Source: Tessaracoccus coleopterorum
Lineage (GTDB): Bacteria > Actinomycetota > Actinomycetes > Propionibacteriales > Propionibacteriaceae
DNA: 64,000 nt
Assembly: GCF_011174705.1 (NCBI RefSeq)
Contig: NZ_JAANIJ010000001.1
Location: forward strand, 1,612,001 to 1,676,000
Direction of reading: 5' to 3'
This document shows, one piece after another, positions 20,701 through 31,245 of this stretch. Position numbers and translations under genes: made by a program. The notes below the pieces were generated by a model. That model was not told the DNA's origin and did not search any database. It was given only the letters and a program-made list of their open reading frames with translations. Within the stretch, counting starts at the first letter, position 1. Every line of letters starts with the position of its first letter.

Positions 20701-22233
20701 TCAGTACAGCAGCGCCATCGCGGGCTCGGCGAGGATCGACGCTACGTCGTGCAGGAAGCGCGACCCCTGCTCGCCGTCGATGATCCGGTGGTCGAACGCG
20801 ACGGCGAGCGTGGTGACCCAGCGCGGCTCGACCCGCTCGTCCGCGCCCTCGCCGACCACCCACGGCCGGCGCTGGATGGCGCCCATGCAGAAGATGGCCG
20901 ACTCGTCGCCGTTGATGATGGGCGTGCCCGCGTCGATACCGAAGACGCCGACGTTGGTGATGGTGAAGGTGCCGTGCGCGTAGTCGCCGGGCCGCAGCTT
21001 GCCCTCGCGGGACACCTGCACAAGCCGGTTGATGGTCTGGCACAGCTCCAGCAGGCCGAGCCGCTGCGCCGCCTTGATGTTGGGCACCATCAGGCCACGC
21101 GGGTGGCGGCCGCGATGCCGAGGTTCACGTCACGGTAGTAGACGATCTCCTGACGCTCCTCGTCCCACGAGGTGTTCAGGTCGGGGTTGCGGCCGAGCGC
21201 GAGACAGATGGCCTTCGCGTAGATCAGCAGGGGTGACACCCGGAGGCCCGCGAACTCGCGGCGTTCCTTGAGTCGCTCCACGAACTCCATCGTCCCGGTG
21301 ACGTCGACGGTGGTCCATTCGGTGACGTGCACGTGCGTGTTCACCGAGCGCACCATGTTCTCGGCCGTCAGTTTCCGCACGCCCTTGATGGGCACCCGTC
21401 GCTCGGCGCGGCCCTCAAACGGGTCGAACCCGCCGAGCCCCTCGGTCGGGCCACCGAACGCGGAGCCACCCATGCCCGAGTCGGAGAAGGACGGACCGGG
21501 CTGACCCCCGTCACCGGCGGAGAAACCGCCACCGGCCTGGAAGGTGGCGCTGTCGTTGATGATCCGGCCCTCGCGCGGCTGCTCCGACAGGAAGCGGAAC
21601 GCGGCGGCGGCCTCGACGTCACGTCGGGTGATCGACCCGTCGGGGCCGGTGCCGACGATCCCGGCGAGGTCGACGCCGAGATCCTTCGCGTACTTGCGCA
21701 CCGGCGGCTTCGCCTTGACCGACCCGGCCTCCGAGGCGAGCACCAACTGCGACTCGGCGGGCGCGCGGCCCGGGTCGGCAGCGGATCGCCCTCGGGCTGG
21801 GCGGTGATGGTGGTGGTGGGATGCACCTCGTCGGTGCGGCGCCCCGGCTCGTGCGGTTCATAGGCCGCGGACAGCGCCTCCGACGCGGCCCGCGACTCCT
21901 CCGCCGGGCGGGTCCGACGGCGTCGACGTGACGGCGTCGCATCGCTCGCCCCGTAGCCCACCAGGTTCGGCTCCGGCTCGTCCTCGGCCGGGTCGCTGCC
22001 GTCATCGATCTCGACGATGGGCGCGCCCACCTCGACGGTGGTGCCCTCGGGCACCAGCAGCGCGGTGACTGTGCCCGCGTACGGCGAGGGAAGCTCGACG
22101 AGCGACTTGGCCGTCTCGATCTCGACGAGAATGTCGTTGACCTCGATCGTCTGGCCCTCGGTCACCCGCCAGGCGACGAGTTCGGCCTCGAGAAGCCCTC
22201 ACCGGGGTCGGGCAGCAGAAACTGGCGCTTCAC
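20701..22233 (-). CDS. 2-oxoacid dehydrogenase E2 (dihydrolipoamide acyltransferase)
   Basis: E2 core of a pyruvate or branched-chain 2-oxoacid dehydrogenase. A single N-terminal lipoyl domain has the lipoyl lysine in EIETAKSLVELPSP. A charged linker follows, then an E1/E3-binding domain (KPPVRKYAKDLGVDLAGIVGTG, seen as VRKYAKDLGVDL). A Gly-rich linker precedes the catalytic domain, with FTITNVGVFG and the active-site DHRIIDGEQG. GTG at 22233 is the preferred start (KRQFLLPDPGEG). Shifts near 22195, 21775 and 21090. It is the third gene of the E1alpha-E1beta-E2 operon. Confidence 0.92.
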
Positions 22234-22272
22234 GCGAGCGCTCCCTTCATCATCGGCTCCATGTCAGGCTCC

Positions 22273-23248
22273 TCAGTACGCAAGAGACCGGTCGACGGCG
22301 TCGAGGATCCGGTCGACCGAGGGCAGGTACTGCTCCTCGACCCTTGCAGGCGGGTATGGCATGTCGAAGCCCGCCACGCGCTGCACTGGCGACTCCATCA
22401 CGTAGAACAGGTCCTCGTGCAGCTTCGCCGCGATCTCCGCACCCACGCCGAGGGTCTTCGGCGCCTCATGCACGATGATCGCCCGCTTCGTGCGGCGCAC
22501 CGACGAGATCACCGTCACCCAGTCGATGGGGCTGATGGTGCGCAGGTCGACCACCTCGAGCGAGGTGCCCTCCTCCTCAGCGACGGCGGCCGCGTCGAGG
22601 CACGTCTTGACCATGGGCCGTAGCAGAACAGGGTTGCGTCGGTGCCGTAGCGGGTGATGGCCGCCTGATGCATCGGCTGCGGCTTCGCGGTGAAGTTCAC
22701 CTCGCCCTTGACGTGGTAGCGGCGCTTCGGCTCGAGGAAGACGACGGGATCGTCGGACTGGATCGCCTGCTGCATCATCCAGTAGGCGTCGTTCGGGTTG
22801 GAGCACGCGACGACCTTGAGCCCCGGGGTGTGCGCGAAGTAGGCCTCGGGCGACTCGGAGTGGTGTTCGACCGCGCCGATGCCGCCGCCGAACGGGATGC
22901 GGATCACCATCGGCATCGGGGTCTGGCCGCCGGTGCGCATGTGGAACTTGGCGACCTGGGTGACGATCTGCGAGAAGCCGGGGAACACGAACCCGTCGAA
23001 CTGGATCTCCACGACCGGCCGGTAGCCGCGCATGCAGAGCCCGACGGCGGTGCCGATGATGCCCGACTCCGCCAGCGGCGAATCGACGACGCGGTTCTCG
23101 CCGAACTCGGCCTGCAGCCCCTCGGTGATGCGGAACACGCCGCCGAGCTTGCCGATGTCCTCGCCGGCGAGCAGCACCTTCGGGTCGGCCTGCAGCGCGC
23201 GGCGCAGCCCCGGTTGAGGGCCTTCGCCATGGTGAGCGTCTCGCTCAT
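22273..23248 (-). CDS. 2-oxoacid dehydrogenase E1 beta subunit
   Basis: Transketolase-like subunit of the thiamine-dependent E1. Motifs include LLAGEDIGKLGGVFR, SPLAESGIIGTAVGL, the FDGFVFPGFSQI region and HHSESPEAYFAHTPGLKVV. The C-terminal domain has DLRTISPIDW and VHEAPKTLGVGAEIAA. About 324 residues. Start overlaps the E1alpha stop (ATGA at 23245-23248). Shifts near 23210 and 22620. It pairs with the upstream alpha subunit to decarboxylate the 2-oxoacid and acylate the lipoyl group of E2. Confidence 0.93.
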
Positions 23249-24333
23249 GCTTCCTCCCCCTCGAGGTACTCGGCGAACTCGCGACGCTGGGACTCGAGCG
23301 CAACGGTCGGCTCGGCGTAAACCGTCTCGAACAGCCGGTCCATCGTGGTGTCCTCCAGCTCAGGGATGGCCGCGCGGATCTCCACACCCAACTGCTTCGC
23401 CTCCTCCTCGACGGCCGCGAACCATGCGTCGTCGACGGCGCCCTCGGCCCGCAGGTACCGCGTCAGGCGCAGGATCGGGTCGCGGCCACGCCAGGCCTCC
23501 TCATCGGAGGACGCGCGGTACTTGGTGGGATCGTCCGATGTGGTGTGCGCCCCCATCCGGTAGGTATAGGCCTCGATGAAGCAGGGCCCTCCCCCGATCT
23601 GGCGCGCTGGAGGGCCCAGTCGGTGACGGCCTTCACGGCGAGCACATCGTTGCCGTCCACCTGGACGCCGGGGAAACCGAAGCCTCGGGCACGCTCGAAA
23701 AGCGGGATACGCGACTGCAGGGCGATCGGTTCGGAGATGGCCCACTGGTTGTTCTGGCAGAAGAACACGACCGGGGCGTTGTAGGAGGCGGCGAACACGT
23801 AGGCCTCGTTGACGTCGCCCTGGCTCGCGGCGCCGTCACCGTGGTAGACGACCACTGCGGAATTCTCGGCGTCGTTGTCGTTCCCGACGGCACCGTCCAA
23901 CTGGAGGCCCATCGCGTAGCCGGTCGCGTGGAGCGTCTGGCAGCCGATCACGATCTGGTAGTTCTTGAAGGTCTCGAGCCGCTGCCAGTCGCCGCCGTCC
24001 GAGCCGCGGAACAGGGCGAGCAGATTGGTGAACGGCACCCCGAGCACCATGGCGACGGCGTGCTCGCGGTACGACGGGAACACGACGTCCCCTCGCGCAG
24101 CGCACGCCCGGAGCCGACCTGCGCAGCCTCCTGGCCGAGCAGCGGCGTCCAGAGCCCGAGCTCGCCGTGGCGCTGCAGCGCGGTGGCCTCTGCGTCGAAG
24201 CGGCGGGCGAGGATCATGTCACGCAGGTAGCCGACAAGGTCCTCGGTGGTGCCGACGAACTCGAACGCATCGTGACTGACCCGTTCCCCTCAGGGGTGAG
24301 GAGCTGAACCATGTCGTGGCTCTGACCGCGCAC
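23245..24333 (-). CDS. 2-oxoacid dehydrogenase E1 alpha subunit
   Basis: Thiamine-diphosphate-binding subunit. The GDG...N motif is VYHGDGAASQGDVNEAYVFAA followed by FFCQNNQWAIS. The phosphorylation-loop-like region is YRMGAHTTSDDPTKYR. Start is assigned to GTG 24333 (RGQSHDMVQLLTPEG), preceded by AAAGGGG. Shifts near 24285, 24090 and 23590. Substrate (pyruvate versus branched-chain keto acids) is not fixed by sequence alone. No E3 gene is adjacent, so dihydrolipoamide dehydrogenase is presumably encoded elsewhere. Confidence 0.92.
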
Positions 24334-24360
24334 GCGGACCCCTTTCGACAACCTACGAAA

Positions 24361-24388
24361 CCGTAACTTACGCCAGCGTAGCTTACGG
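24361..24388. promoter_or_regulatory. Nested palindrome upstream of E1 alpha
   Basis: CCGTAA (24361-24366) and TTACGG (24383-24388) are inverted repeats flanking a second perfect inverted pair, TACGC-CA-GCGTA. It lies 28 bases upstream of the E1alpha start in the divergent gap (24334-24619), a typical place for a TetR-like or similar dimeric repressor. The binding protein is unknown. The remainder of the gap shows nothing else I recognise. Confidence 0.6.
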
Positions 24389-24619
24389 ATCGGGCGGCCC
24401 GGAGATGGCGATCCACCAACCTGACCCCCGGGATTGTGGGAAGCCGACAAACGGCCGGGACCGTGAACGACCGGTGACCCTTCGGTGACAACTCGGTGGA
24501 TTCGCCCTTTCCAGCTTGCCGACCACCTTGTGTGCCTAGAGTGTGGAACCCAGCGGCAGGGGGCAGGATTTCTGCCGTCCTGCGGCAGATCTCATACGTC
24601 AATCGACCATTGGAGAGAG

Positions 24620-27078
24620 ATGACCACACACACCTCGCGGTTGACGGCGGGCCTCGCCGCCACCGCATTGGTGGCAAGCGGCCTGGCGATCACCACCGGC
24701 GCCACCACCGCCACCGCCGACGTCAAACAGTGCGTCGCGACCAACCCCACGGAGACGGTGTCCGTCTTCGGCATCAACGACTTCCACGGGCGCGTCATCG
24801 ACGACTCGAAACCCGTGACGGACCCGACCGCGTACCTGGCGGGCCGACTGTTCACGCCGGTCGAGCAGGCCCGCGACACCCAGGGCGAGGACAACGTCCT
24901 GCTGATCTCCTCAGGCGACAACATCGGCGCTTCCACGTTCGTGTCGATGATCACCGACGACCTCCCGACCCTCGACATCCTCAACGCTGCGGGTCTCGAC
25001 GTGTCGACCGTCGGCAACCACGAGTTCGACAAGGGCTGGAGCGACCTGTCCGGCCGCGTGGCCGCAGACTCCGAGTTCGGCTACCTCGGCGCCAACGTAT
25101 ACAAGGGCACCGGCACGACCGTGCCTGCACCCCTGAAGGAATACGAGATCTTCGAGAAGGCCGGCGTGAAGATCGCGGTGGTCGGTGTCGTCACCGCCGA
25201 CGTGCCCTCCCTCGTCTCCCCGCCGGCGTCGCAGGCCTGAGGTTCGGCGACCCCGCCGCGGCCGTGAACCGCGTCACGAAGGCGCTCCTCGACGGAGACA
25301 CGGCCAATGGCGAGGCCGATGTCGTCATCGCCTCGTTCCACGAGGGCGCAGCCAACGGGGCCCTCACGGCCGCGCAGAACGCCGCAGACAGCGCCGCATT
25401 CGACGAGATCTTCCGCGACGTCGACCCGCGCGTCACCGCGATCTTCAACGGCCACACGCACCAGAAGTACATCTACGAGTCGACCAGCAAGGTCCCGATC
25501 ATCCAGACCGGCTCCTACGCGGCCAACATGGGCAGGATCGATCTGGTCGTCGACTCGATCACCAAGGGCGTCTGTTCCGCGACCCCTGCCGTGACCGAGT
25601 CGCCCAAGACCCCGACGAGTCATTCCCAGCCATCGCGGCCATCAATGACATCGCCGAGGTGGCGTTCGGCGTCGCCGACGAGCTCGGCAGGGAGGTCGTC
25701 GGCGAGGCGACCAAGGCGATCTCGACCCCGGCACCGGCGGCTCGGGCACCCGCGACCAGGAGTCGCCGATGAGCAACGCCGTCGCCCAGATGTTCTACGA
25801 CACGCTCAGCAACGGCAACCCGAACTTCATCGGCCTGCAGAACCCCGGCGGCACCCGAGACAGCTTCAACGCGGGCGACATCACCTACCGCGAGGCTGCC
25901 ATGACGCTGCCGTTCGCCAACTCGCTGTTCACCACCGAGATCACCGGCGCGCAGTTCAAGACCGTCCTCGAGCAGCAGTGGCAGCGTGACCAGGAGGGCA
26001 AGGTTCCGTCGCGTCCATTCCTCCAGCTCGGCCTCTCAGACAACGTGACCTATACCTACGACGAGACCCTCGAAGAGGGCTCGCGGATCACGTCGATCAT
26101 GGTCAACGGCAAGCCGATCGACCCCGCCGCGAAGTACACCGTCGGCTCCGGGTCGTTCCTGATCGCGGGCGGCGACAACTTCTGGGAGCTCGCCAAGGGC
26201 ACCAACACGAAGGACACCGGCCGCGCCGACCTTGAGGCATGGGTCAACTGGGTGGCCGACTCCAGCCCACTCAGCCCCGACTACACCAAGCGGGGCGTCT
26301 CGGCGAAGCTCGCCGACGGCACACTCGTCGAGGGGGCGACGACCTTGTCTTCTCGTTCGGCCAGGTCAAGGCCGACGGCGTCGCTCCGCAGACCCTCGAC
26401 ATGTACCTCGAGACGGGCGACAAGGTCTCCCGAAGCTCGCCAACCGGCAGATCCGGGCCTACCTCGACGGAGTCCAAGTCGGTTCCGGCAAGGTGACCAA
26501 CGGCGCGGGCACCATCTCCGTGTGGCTGCCCGAGGGCACCAGCATCCTGAGCGGCAACTACACGCTGGAGTTCAAGGTGCTCGAGTCCGGCACCACGATC
26601 CACTTCCCCATCAAGGTGGAGACCACGGCCAAGCCGAAGCCCACGCCGACCCCGACCCCGACGCCGACCCCGCCGCCGGTCCCCAGACGCTGTACACCAC
26701 TCCCGGCGTGCACCGTGTCAATGGGCGCCTCTGGGTCACCTCCTGCGAGCCGTACTCGCAGACCACGCGCTGCCGCACAGAGATCTGGGCCACCCAGATC
26801 CGCTACATCGACGGCAGGTTCGTCAAGGTCAACGACTTCGCGTTCAACAACATGACGTACCTGCCTCGAAGCGGTCCCTGTGGGTGGGCAACCCGCTCGG
26901 CACGCCAGGCAACCACGTGGTCAACGGTCGCAACTGGCGCACCGAGTGCGACACGGCCCTGACGGGTCGCAACGCGTGCCGCAGCTTCATCAAGACGTGG
27001 GTGATCGAGCCCGCGCCGGGTGGCGGCTACCGCAACGTTCAGAAGTATGTGCTGAACAACATCGTGCTGTTCTCCTGA
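24620..27078 (+). CDS. Secreted 5'-nucleotidase / UDP-sugar hydrolase family protein
   Basis: An extracellular metallophosphoesterase of about 820 residues. A signal peptide occupies residues 1-34 (RLTAGLAATALVASGLAITTG core). The metallophosphatase domain has FGINDFHGR, SSGDNIGAS, TVGNHEFDKGW and FNGHTHQ, the binuclear metal ligands. The nucleotidase C-terminal domain follows (GDITYREAAMTLPFANSL and VGSGSFLIAGGDNFW). A TP-rich linker near 26640 leads to a C-terminal ~120-residue module with VNGRLWVTSCEPYSQ and VNGRNWRTEC, possibly a surface-binding domain. About seven frameshifts occur. No LPXTG motif is seen. Confidence 0.88.
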
Positions 27079-27094
27079 GCATCGCCTGACGCGA

Positions 27095-27123
27095 GGGGCT
27101 GGACGCCGGCGGCGTCCAGCCCC
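27095..27123. terminator. Hairpin terminator after the nucleotidase gene
   Basis: A perfect 13-bp inverted repeat (GGGGCTGGACGCC, 27095-27107, with 27111-27123) and a 3-base loop lie 16 bases after the stop. Confidence 0.8.
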
Positions 27124-27193
27124 CTCCATGTCGTCACCCCTGATGGGCCGCCGGAGGAGGCGGTCGGCGCCCACTCGGGCCGCTCAGGACATA

Positions 27194-27271
27194 TTCAAAC
27201 TGTTTCGACTCATCACGGCTCACGGGATCGTTTGAAACGGACAACACCCACACAGACACGGACAACACCCA
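27194..27271. repeat. Short inverted and direct repeats upstream of the HNH gene
   Basis: TTCAAAC (27194-27200) and GTTTGAA (27230-27236) are inverted. ACGGACAACACCCA occurs twice (27237-27250 and 27258-27271), 21 bases apart. This AT-richer gap (27124-27349) is the likely promoter region of the HNH gene; the repeats could be regulatory sites. Confidence 0.5.
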
Positions 27272-27349
27272 TAGCCAAACCTCAGTAAATCCCCGAAAAA
27301 GGTACCCCAGGGTGGTTCCGAAATGTATCGAACGGGGTAGAATCGGAAC

Positions 27350-28727
27350 ATGTTGGACGGCCCGTTCCCGAACACCCGCGATGAGGCAATCGCGCGGCTG
27401 GAACAGGGCCTCCACCTCTGGAACTCCCCCCAGACGTCCGGAACACCGGAACACGAGTTGGAGCAGTTGGCCCAGCTCAACACCCTGATCGACCGACTGC
27501 TCGCCACCCGCTCCCTGGCCATCTCCGACGCCGACAAGCGACGGGTCGCCGAAACGGCGACCGGGTTGACGATGGCTGTGTGGCTGAAGTCGACCCGACG
27601 GGCCACGAAGGGCGAGGCGACCGGGATCATCTTCGCCGGCCATGACCTTGCCGCACACCCGGAGGTCGGCAAGGCCGCGGTGGACGGGACGGTCTCGACC
27701 AGGCAGGCGGCGTGTATCACGGCGATGCTCGACGATCTACCGTCCCGGTTGAGTGTGGAGCAGCAGGGCAGGGCGGCGGAGTTCCTGGTCGCGAAGGCCG
27801 CCAACCTCGACACCAACTCGTTGAAGCGCCTCGCCAGTGAGGCGCTCGACGTCGCAGACCCGGTCGAGTCGGAGGCTGATGCGGCGCAGCGGGAGCAGGT
27901 GCGGTTGGAGGCGCAGCAGCGACGCGCGGAACGGAACCGGGCGTTCCGGTACCACTACGACGACGGGTCGCTCCATTTCTCCGGCCAGGTCCCCGCCGTC
28001 GACGGCGCCGAACTGGTCCGCCTGGTCGAAGCCAGGGTCGAAGCCGTCAAGCGCGCCACCCGTGACGATCGACGCGGAGCCGATGTGGGGCGGCCTGAGG
28101 TGACTCCGGAGCAGCGGGCGGCGGACGCGTTCATGGCGATCATCCGCGGACATGACACCTCGGGTGTGCGGGTGGCGCAGGACCGGGCCCGGGTCGTGGT
28201 CCACCTCGACGAAGAGACCCTGCGGCGTCGCGTTGAGCAGGCAGGAGTGCTGCCGTCGGGCAGAAGATCAGCGCAGGTGAGTTGCGGCGCCTGTGCTGCG
28301 ACGCTGACCTCACCCCCGTCGTCCTGGGCACCGCCTCTGAGGTACTCGATCTGGGCCGGACGCGGCGGCTGGTGTCCGATGAGATGCGCCTCGCGCTCAG
28401 CATCCGTGACCGCGGCTGCGCGTTCCCCGGCTGCGACGCCGCCGACCATGAGTGTGAGGCCACCACATGGTTCCGTGGTGGGCAGGAGGTGCCACCACCC
28501 TCGGCAATCTCGTCCTGCTGTGTCCGAAGCACCACAAACTGGTCGAGCCACCCCGGATGCACCACCCGCCAGGCAGACCTCCAGACGGAACCCGAACCTC
28601 TGGGCGGGACTCTGCCCGGGAGCGGTGGGAAGTCCGGATCAATCAGCACGCGATGCCCGAGTTCCTTCCCCCGGAACGGCTCGACCCGACACGCTCCCCG
28701 ATCCCGGCCACGGCACCCTGCCCCTGA
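27350..28727 (+). CDS. HNH endonuclease, DUF222 / 13E12 repeat family
   Basis: A ~458-residue member of the actinobacterial 13E12 family. The long helical DUF222 region runs from residue ~10 to ~320 (for example TRQAACITAMLDDLP and FHFSGQVP-like LHFSGQVPAVDGAELVRLV). The C-terminal HNH domain has RDRGCAFPGC, HHMVPWWAGG, TTLGNLVLLCPKHH. Shifts near 28260 and 28475. These proteins are often multicopy and linked to repeats, and the array directly downstream fits that. The cellular function is not established. Confidence 0.88.
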
Positions 28728-28760
28728 CCGTCTGACCCGCCCCATCGGCGGGTCGGACGG
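28728..28760. terminator. Hairpin terminator after the HNH gene
   Basis: A 14-bp stem (28728-28741 with 28747-28760, one T-G mismatch) and 5-base loop directly follow the TGA of the HNH gene. Confidence 0.78.
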
Positions 28761-28862
28761 TGCGCCCCGGCCCAGCTGAACATCCGGGAAGGCATCCACC
28801 GACCGGAGCCGGCCGTGACCGCGTCGTCCGCATCACCCCATCCGGTCCCCGCGAAGCAGCCG

Positions 28863-29530
28863 GGGCAGTGGCCACTATTTTCAGCAGGACCGACCAGAAT
28901 CGGCCACTGGCCCATTTCTCCAGGAGGCCCGGCAGGAGGACGGGCAAGTCAGTGGGCACCTTTTCCAGGCAGACCGACCAGAATCGGCTACTGGCCCATT
29001 TTTCCGAGCCCGGCAGCCCAGACCCGGCGCGCGCAGAACCATCCCCGTTGCTGCCAGGAACCCCAACCACCGCACGGCCCTGACCGACGCCTGAACAGAG
29101 CACCCCCGTCCGCCTCGACGCAGCAAAGGAGCGGGGTAGTGGTCACTATCTCAGCAGGACCGACCAGAACCGGCTACTGGCCCATTTTTCCAGGAGGCCC
29201 GACAGGAGGAGGGCAAGTCAGTGGGCACCTTTTCCAGGCAGACCGACCAGAATCGGCTACTGGCCCATTTTTCCGAGGCCCGGCAGCCCAGACCCGGCGC
29301 GCGCAGAACCATCCCCGTTGCTGCCAGGAACCCCAACCACCGCGCAACCCTGGCCGACGACCCAGACGGGGGATCCCCGTCTGCCGCGACGCCACCAAGG
29401 AGCGGGGTAGTGGTCACTTTTTTCAGCAGGACCGACCAGAATCGGCTACTGGCCCATTTTTCCGAGAGCCCGGTAGAGGGCAGTGGCCACTATTTTCAGC
29501 AGGACCGACCAGAACCGGCCACTGGCTGAA
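28863..29530. repeat. Left part of an intergenic repeat array (six core copies)
   Basis: Two long units of ~275 bases (28863-29140 and 29141-29415) and a partial third make up this gene-free stretch. Each unit holds a core GACCGACCAGAAYCGGCY followed by ACTGGCCCATTTYTCC. Core copies start near 28889, 28972, 29159, 29239, 29429 and 29500. Many are preceded by GTGGCCACTATTTTCAGCAG or GTGGGCACCTTTTCCAGGCA. The GGCCACT end pairs with an upstream AGTGGCC, so a copy can form a hairpin. The ~140-base spacer after copies 2 and 4 (GGCAGCCCAGACCCGGC onwards) is also repeated. No credible coding potential. Confidence 0.85.
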
Positions 29531-29643
29531 TATTCGCTTCTCTGAGCGCCACGAGTATTGCGGTTGAGCGCCACCTGCTCGTGGGCGCGTTCGCGTCGTT
29601 GAGCGCCACCGGGTATTCGGGTTCGGCGCCACCTTCCTAGGCT

Positions 29644-29677
29644 CCTTCTGCCGCGTGGCTGATCACGCGGCAGAAGG
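29644..29677 (+). promoter_or_regulatory. Perfect hairpin covering the istA ribosome site
   Basis: CCTTCTGCCGCGTG (29644-29657) and CACGCGGCAGAAGG (29664-29677) form a 14-bp stem with a 6-base loop. The right arm contains AGAAGG of the ribosome site AGAAGGAG for the ATG at 29688. Folding would mask it in long transcripts from outside the element. Confidence 0.7.
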
Positions 29678-29687
29678 AGTAGTTCGG

Positions 29688-31245
29688 ATGGTACGCAGGA
29701 TCAAGGCGAAGCTGGTGTTGAGGCTTCGCGCGGAGGGGCTCACGGGTCGGCAGATCGCGGCGCAGGGTATGTCTCGGCACTCGGTGTCGGCGGTGCTCGA
29801 CGCCGCCGACCGGGAGGGCGTCGGCTGGGACGACGTCGCGGAGCTCGACGAGGCGGACGTGTATGCGCGGCTGTTCCCCGGGCGTGGTGAGCACGAGAGT
29901 GTTCACGCGCAGCCGGACTGGGACAAGGTACATCGGGAGCTCGCGAGGGTCGGGTGACGTTGAAGCTGCTGCATGGCGAGTACGTCGATGCCTGCCGGGC
30001 CAAGGGCGAGACGGCGATGGGCTACGACCGGTTCTGCAAGACCTACCAGCGTCATGTGCTGGTGATCGGGGCGGCATCGCGGGTCGGTCACAAGGCCGGG
30101 CAGACGGTCGAGGTCGACTGGTCGGGCAAGACTATGCAGCTCAGCGACCCGGTCACCGGGCAGGCGACGAGGGTCTACCTGTTCGTCGCGACGCTGCCGT
30201 TCTCCCGCTACTCGTTCGTCGAGCCGACGCTGGATATGAAGCAGGACACCTGGCTGCGCGCGAACACGGCGATGTTCGACTGGTTCGGCGGCAGTGTCCC
30301 CGGATCGTCCCGGATAACCTGAAGGCGGGTGTGATCAAGCACCCTGCCGAGGGCGAGGTGGTGCTGAACGACGCGTATCGGGAGCTCGCGGCGCACTATT
30401 CGGCGGCGGTGCTGCCGGGACGGGTGAAGAAGCCGAAGGACAAGCCGAGTGTCGAGGGCACGGTCGGGAACGTTGCGACGGTGGTGATCGCGGCTCTCCG
30501 CGACCGCACCTTCGCGACGCTGCCGGAGTTGCGGGCCGCGGTCTACGAACGCGTCGCCGCTTACAACGCGAAGCCGTTTCAGAAACGCGCCGGGTCGAGG
30601 CTTTCGGTGTTCGAGGGTGAGGAGAAGCCGCTGCTGCGGCCGCTCCCGCAGGTTCCGTTCGAGATCTCGCAGTGGCTCTACGGCCGCAAGGTCCAGAAGA
30701 ACGGACATGTGGTGTTCGAGAGGAACTTCTACTCGGTCCCTTACGAGAACATCGGCCGGTCCGTCGACCTGCGCATCACCGACACCACCCTCGAGGTGTT
30801 CGCCGGCGATCAGCGGCTCACCAGCCATCTCCTCGCCCCAGCCGGGGTGGTCAACGAGTACCGGACGCACGACTCGGATCTGCCCGACGGGCCCCGCTAC
30901 CAGCAGATGGACCCGCAACGGGCACGGGAGTGGGCCGCTCGGATCGGGGAGAACACCACCACGATCGTGAACCGGATCTTCGAGTCCGTCCCCGTCGACG
31001 AGCAGGGGCTGGGAGCTGCGCTGGCAGTGCTCAGGTTGACCCGCCGCTATTCCGCCACCCGGGTCGAAGCCGCCGCCGGCATCGCACTCGATGCCCGAGT
31101 CCGATCACCCAGGTATGCGCACCTGCGGCCGATCCTCGACTCGAATCAGGACCAACGCGGCAGAGGCCCATGGTTCGAACCAGCCGACGAGGAACCCGCC
31201 GGCTACGTCCGCGGCGCCGACTACTACGCAGGAGGCACCCGATGA
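29688..31245 (+). CDS. istA: IS21 family transposase IstA
   Basis: DDE transposase of an IS21 element, ~519 residues. The N-terminal helix-turn-helix is GLTGRQIAAQGMSRHSVSAVL. The catalytic domain opens with VEVDWSGKTMQL (first Asp), continues with the VPDNLKAGVIKHP motif (second Asp) and KPSVEGTVGNVATVVI (Glu). The C-terminal part includes WLYGRKVQKNGHVVFERNFYSVPYE (short form GHVVFERNFYSVPYE). The ATG at 29688 has ribosome site AGAAGGAG. One G is missing near 29953 (restores RVGVTLKLLHGEY) and one C near 30298. Stop overlaps the istB start. Confidence 0.93.

Noticed and set aside
28863-29530. Repeat array as a CRISPR array
   Set aside because: Repeat spacing is irregular, the spacers are themselves repeated, and no cas gene is nearby.
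28863-29530. Open frames through the repeats on both strands as genes
   Set aside because: They consist only of the repeated sequence translated (for example TDQNRLLAHFS), lack ribosome sites and appear in every frame because the stretch is GC-rich.
31150-31180. tRNA-like GGTTCGAACC
   Set aside because: It lies inside istA coding sequence and no cloverleaf arms surround it; no other tRNA signature was noticed.
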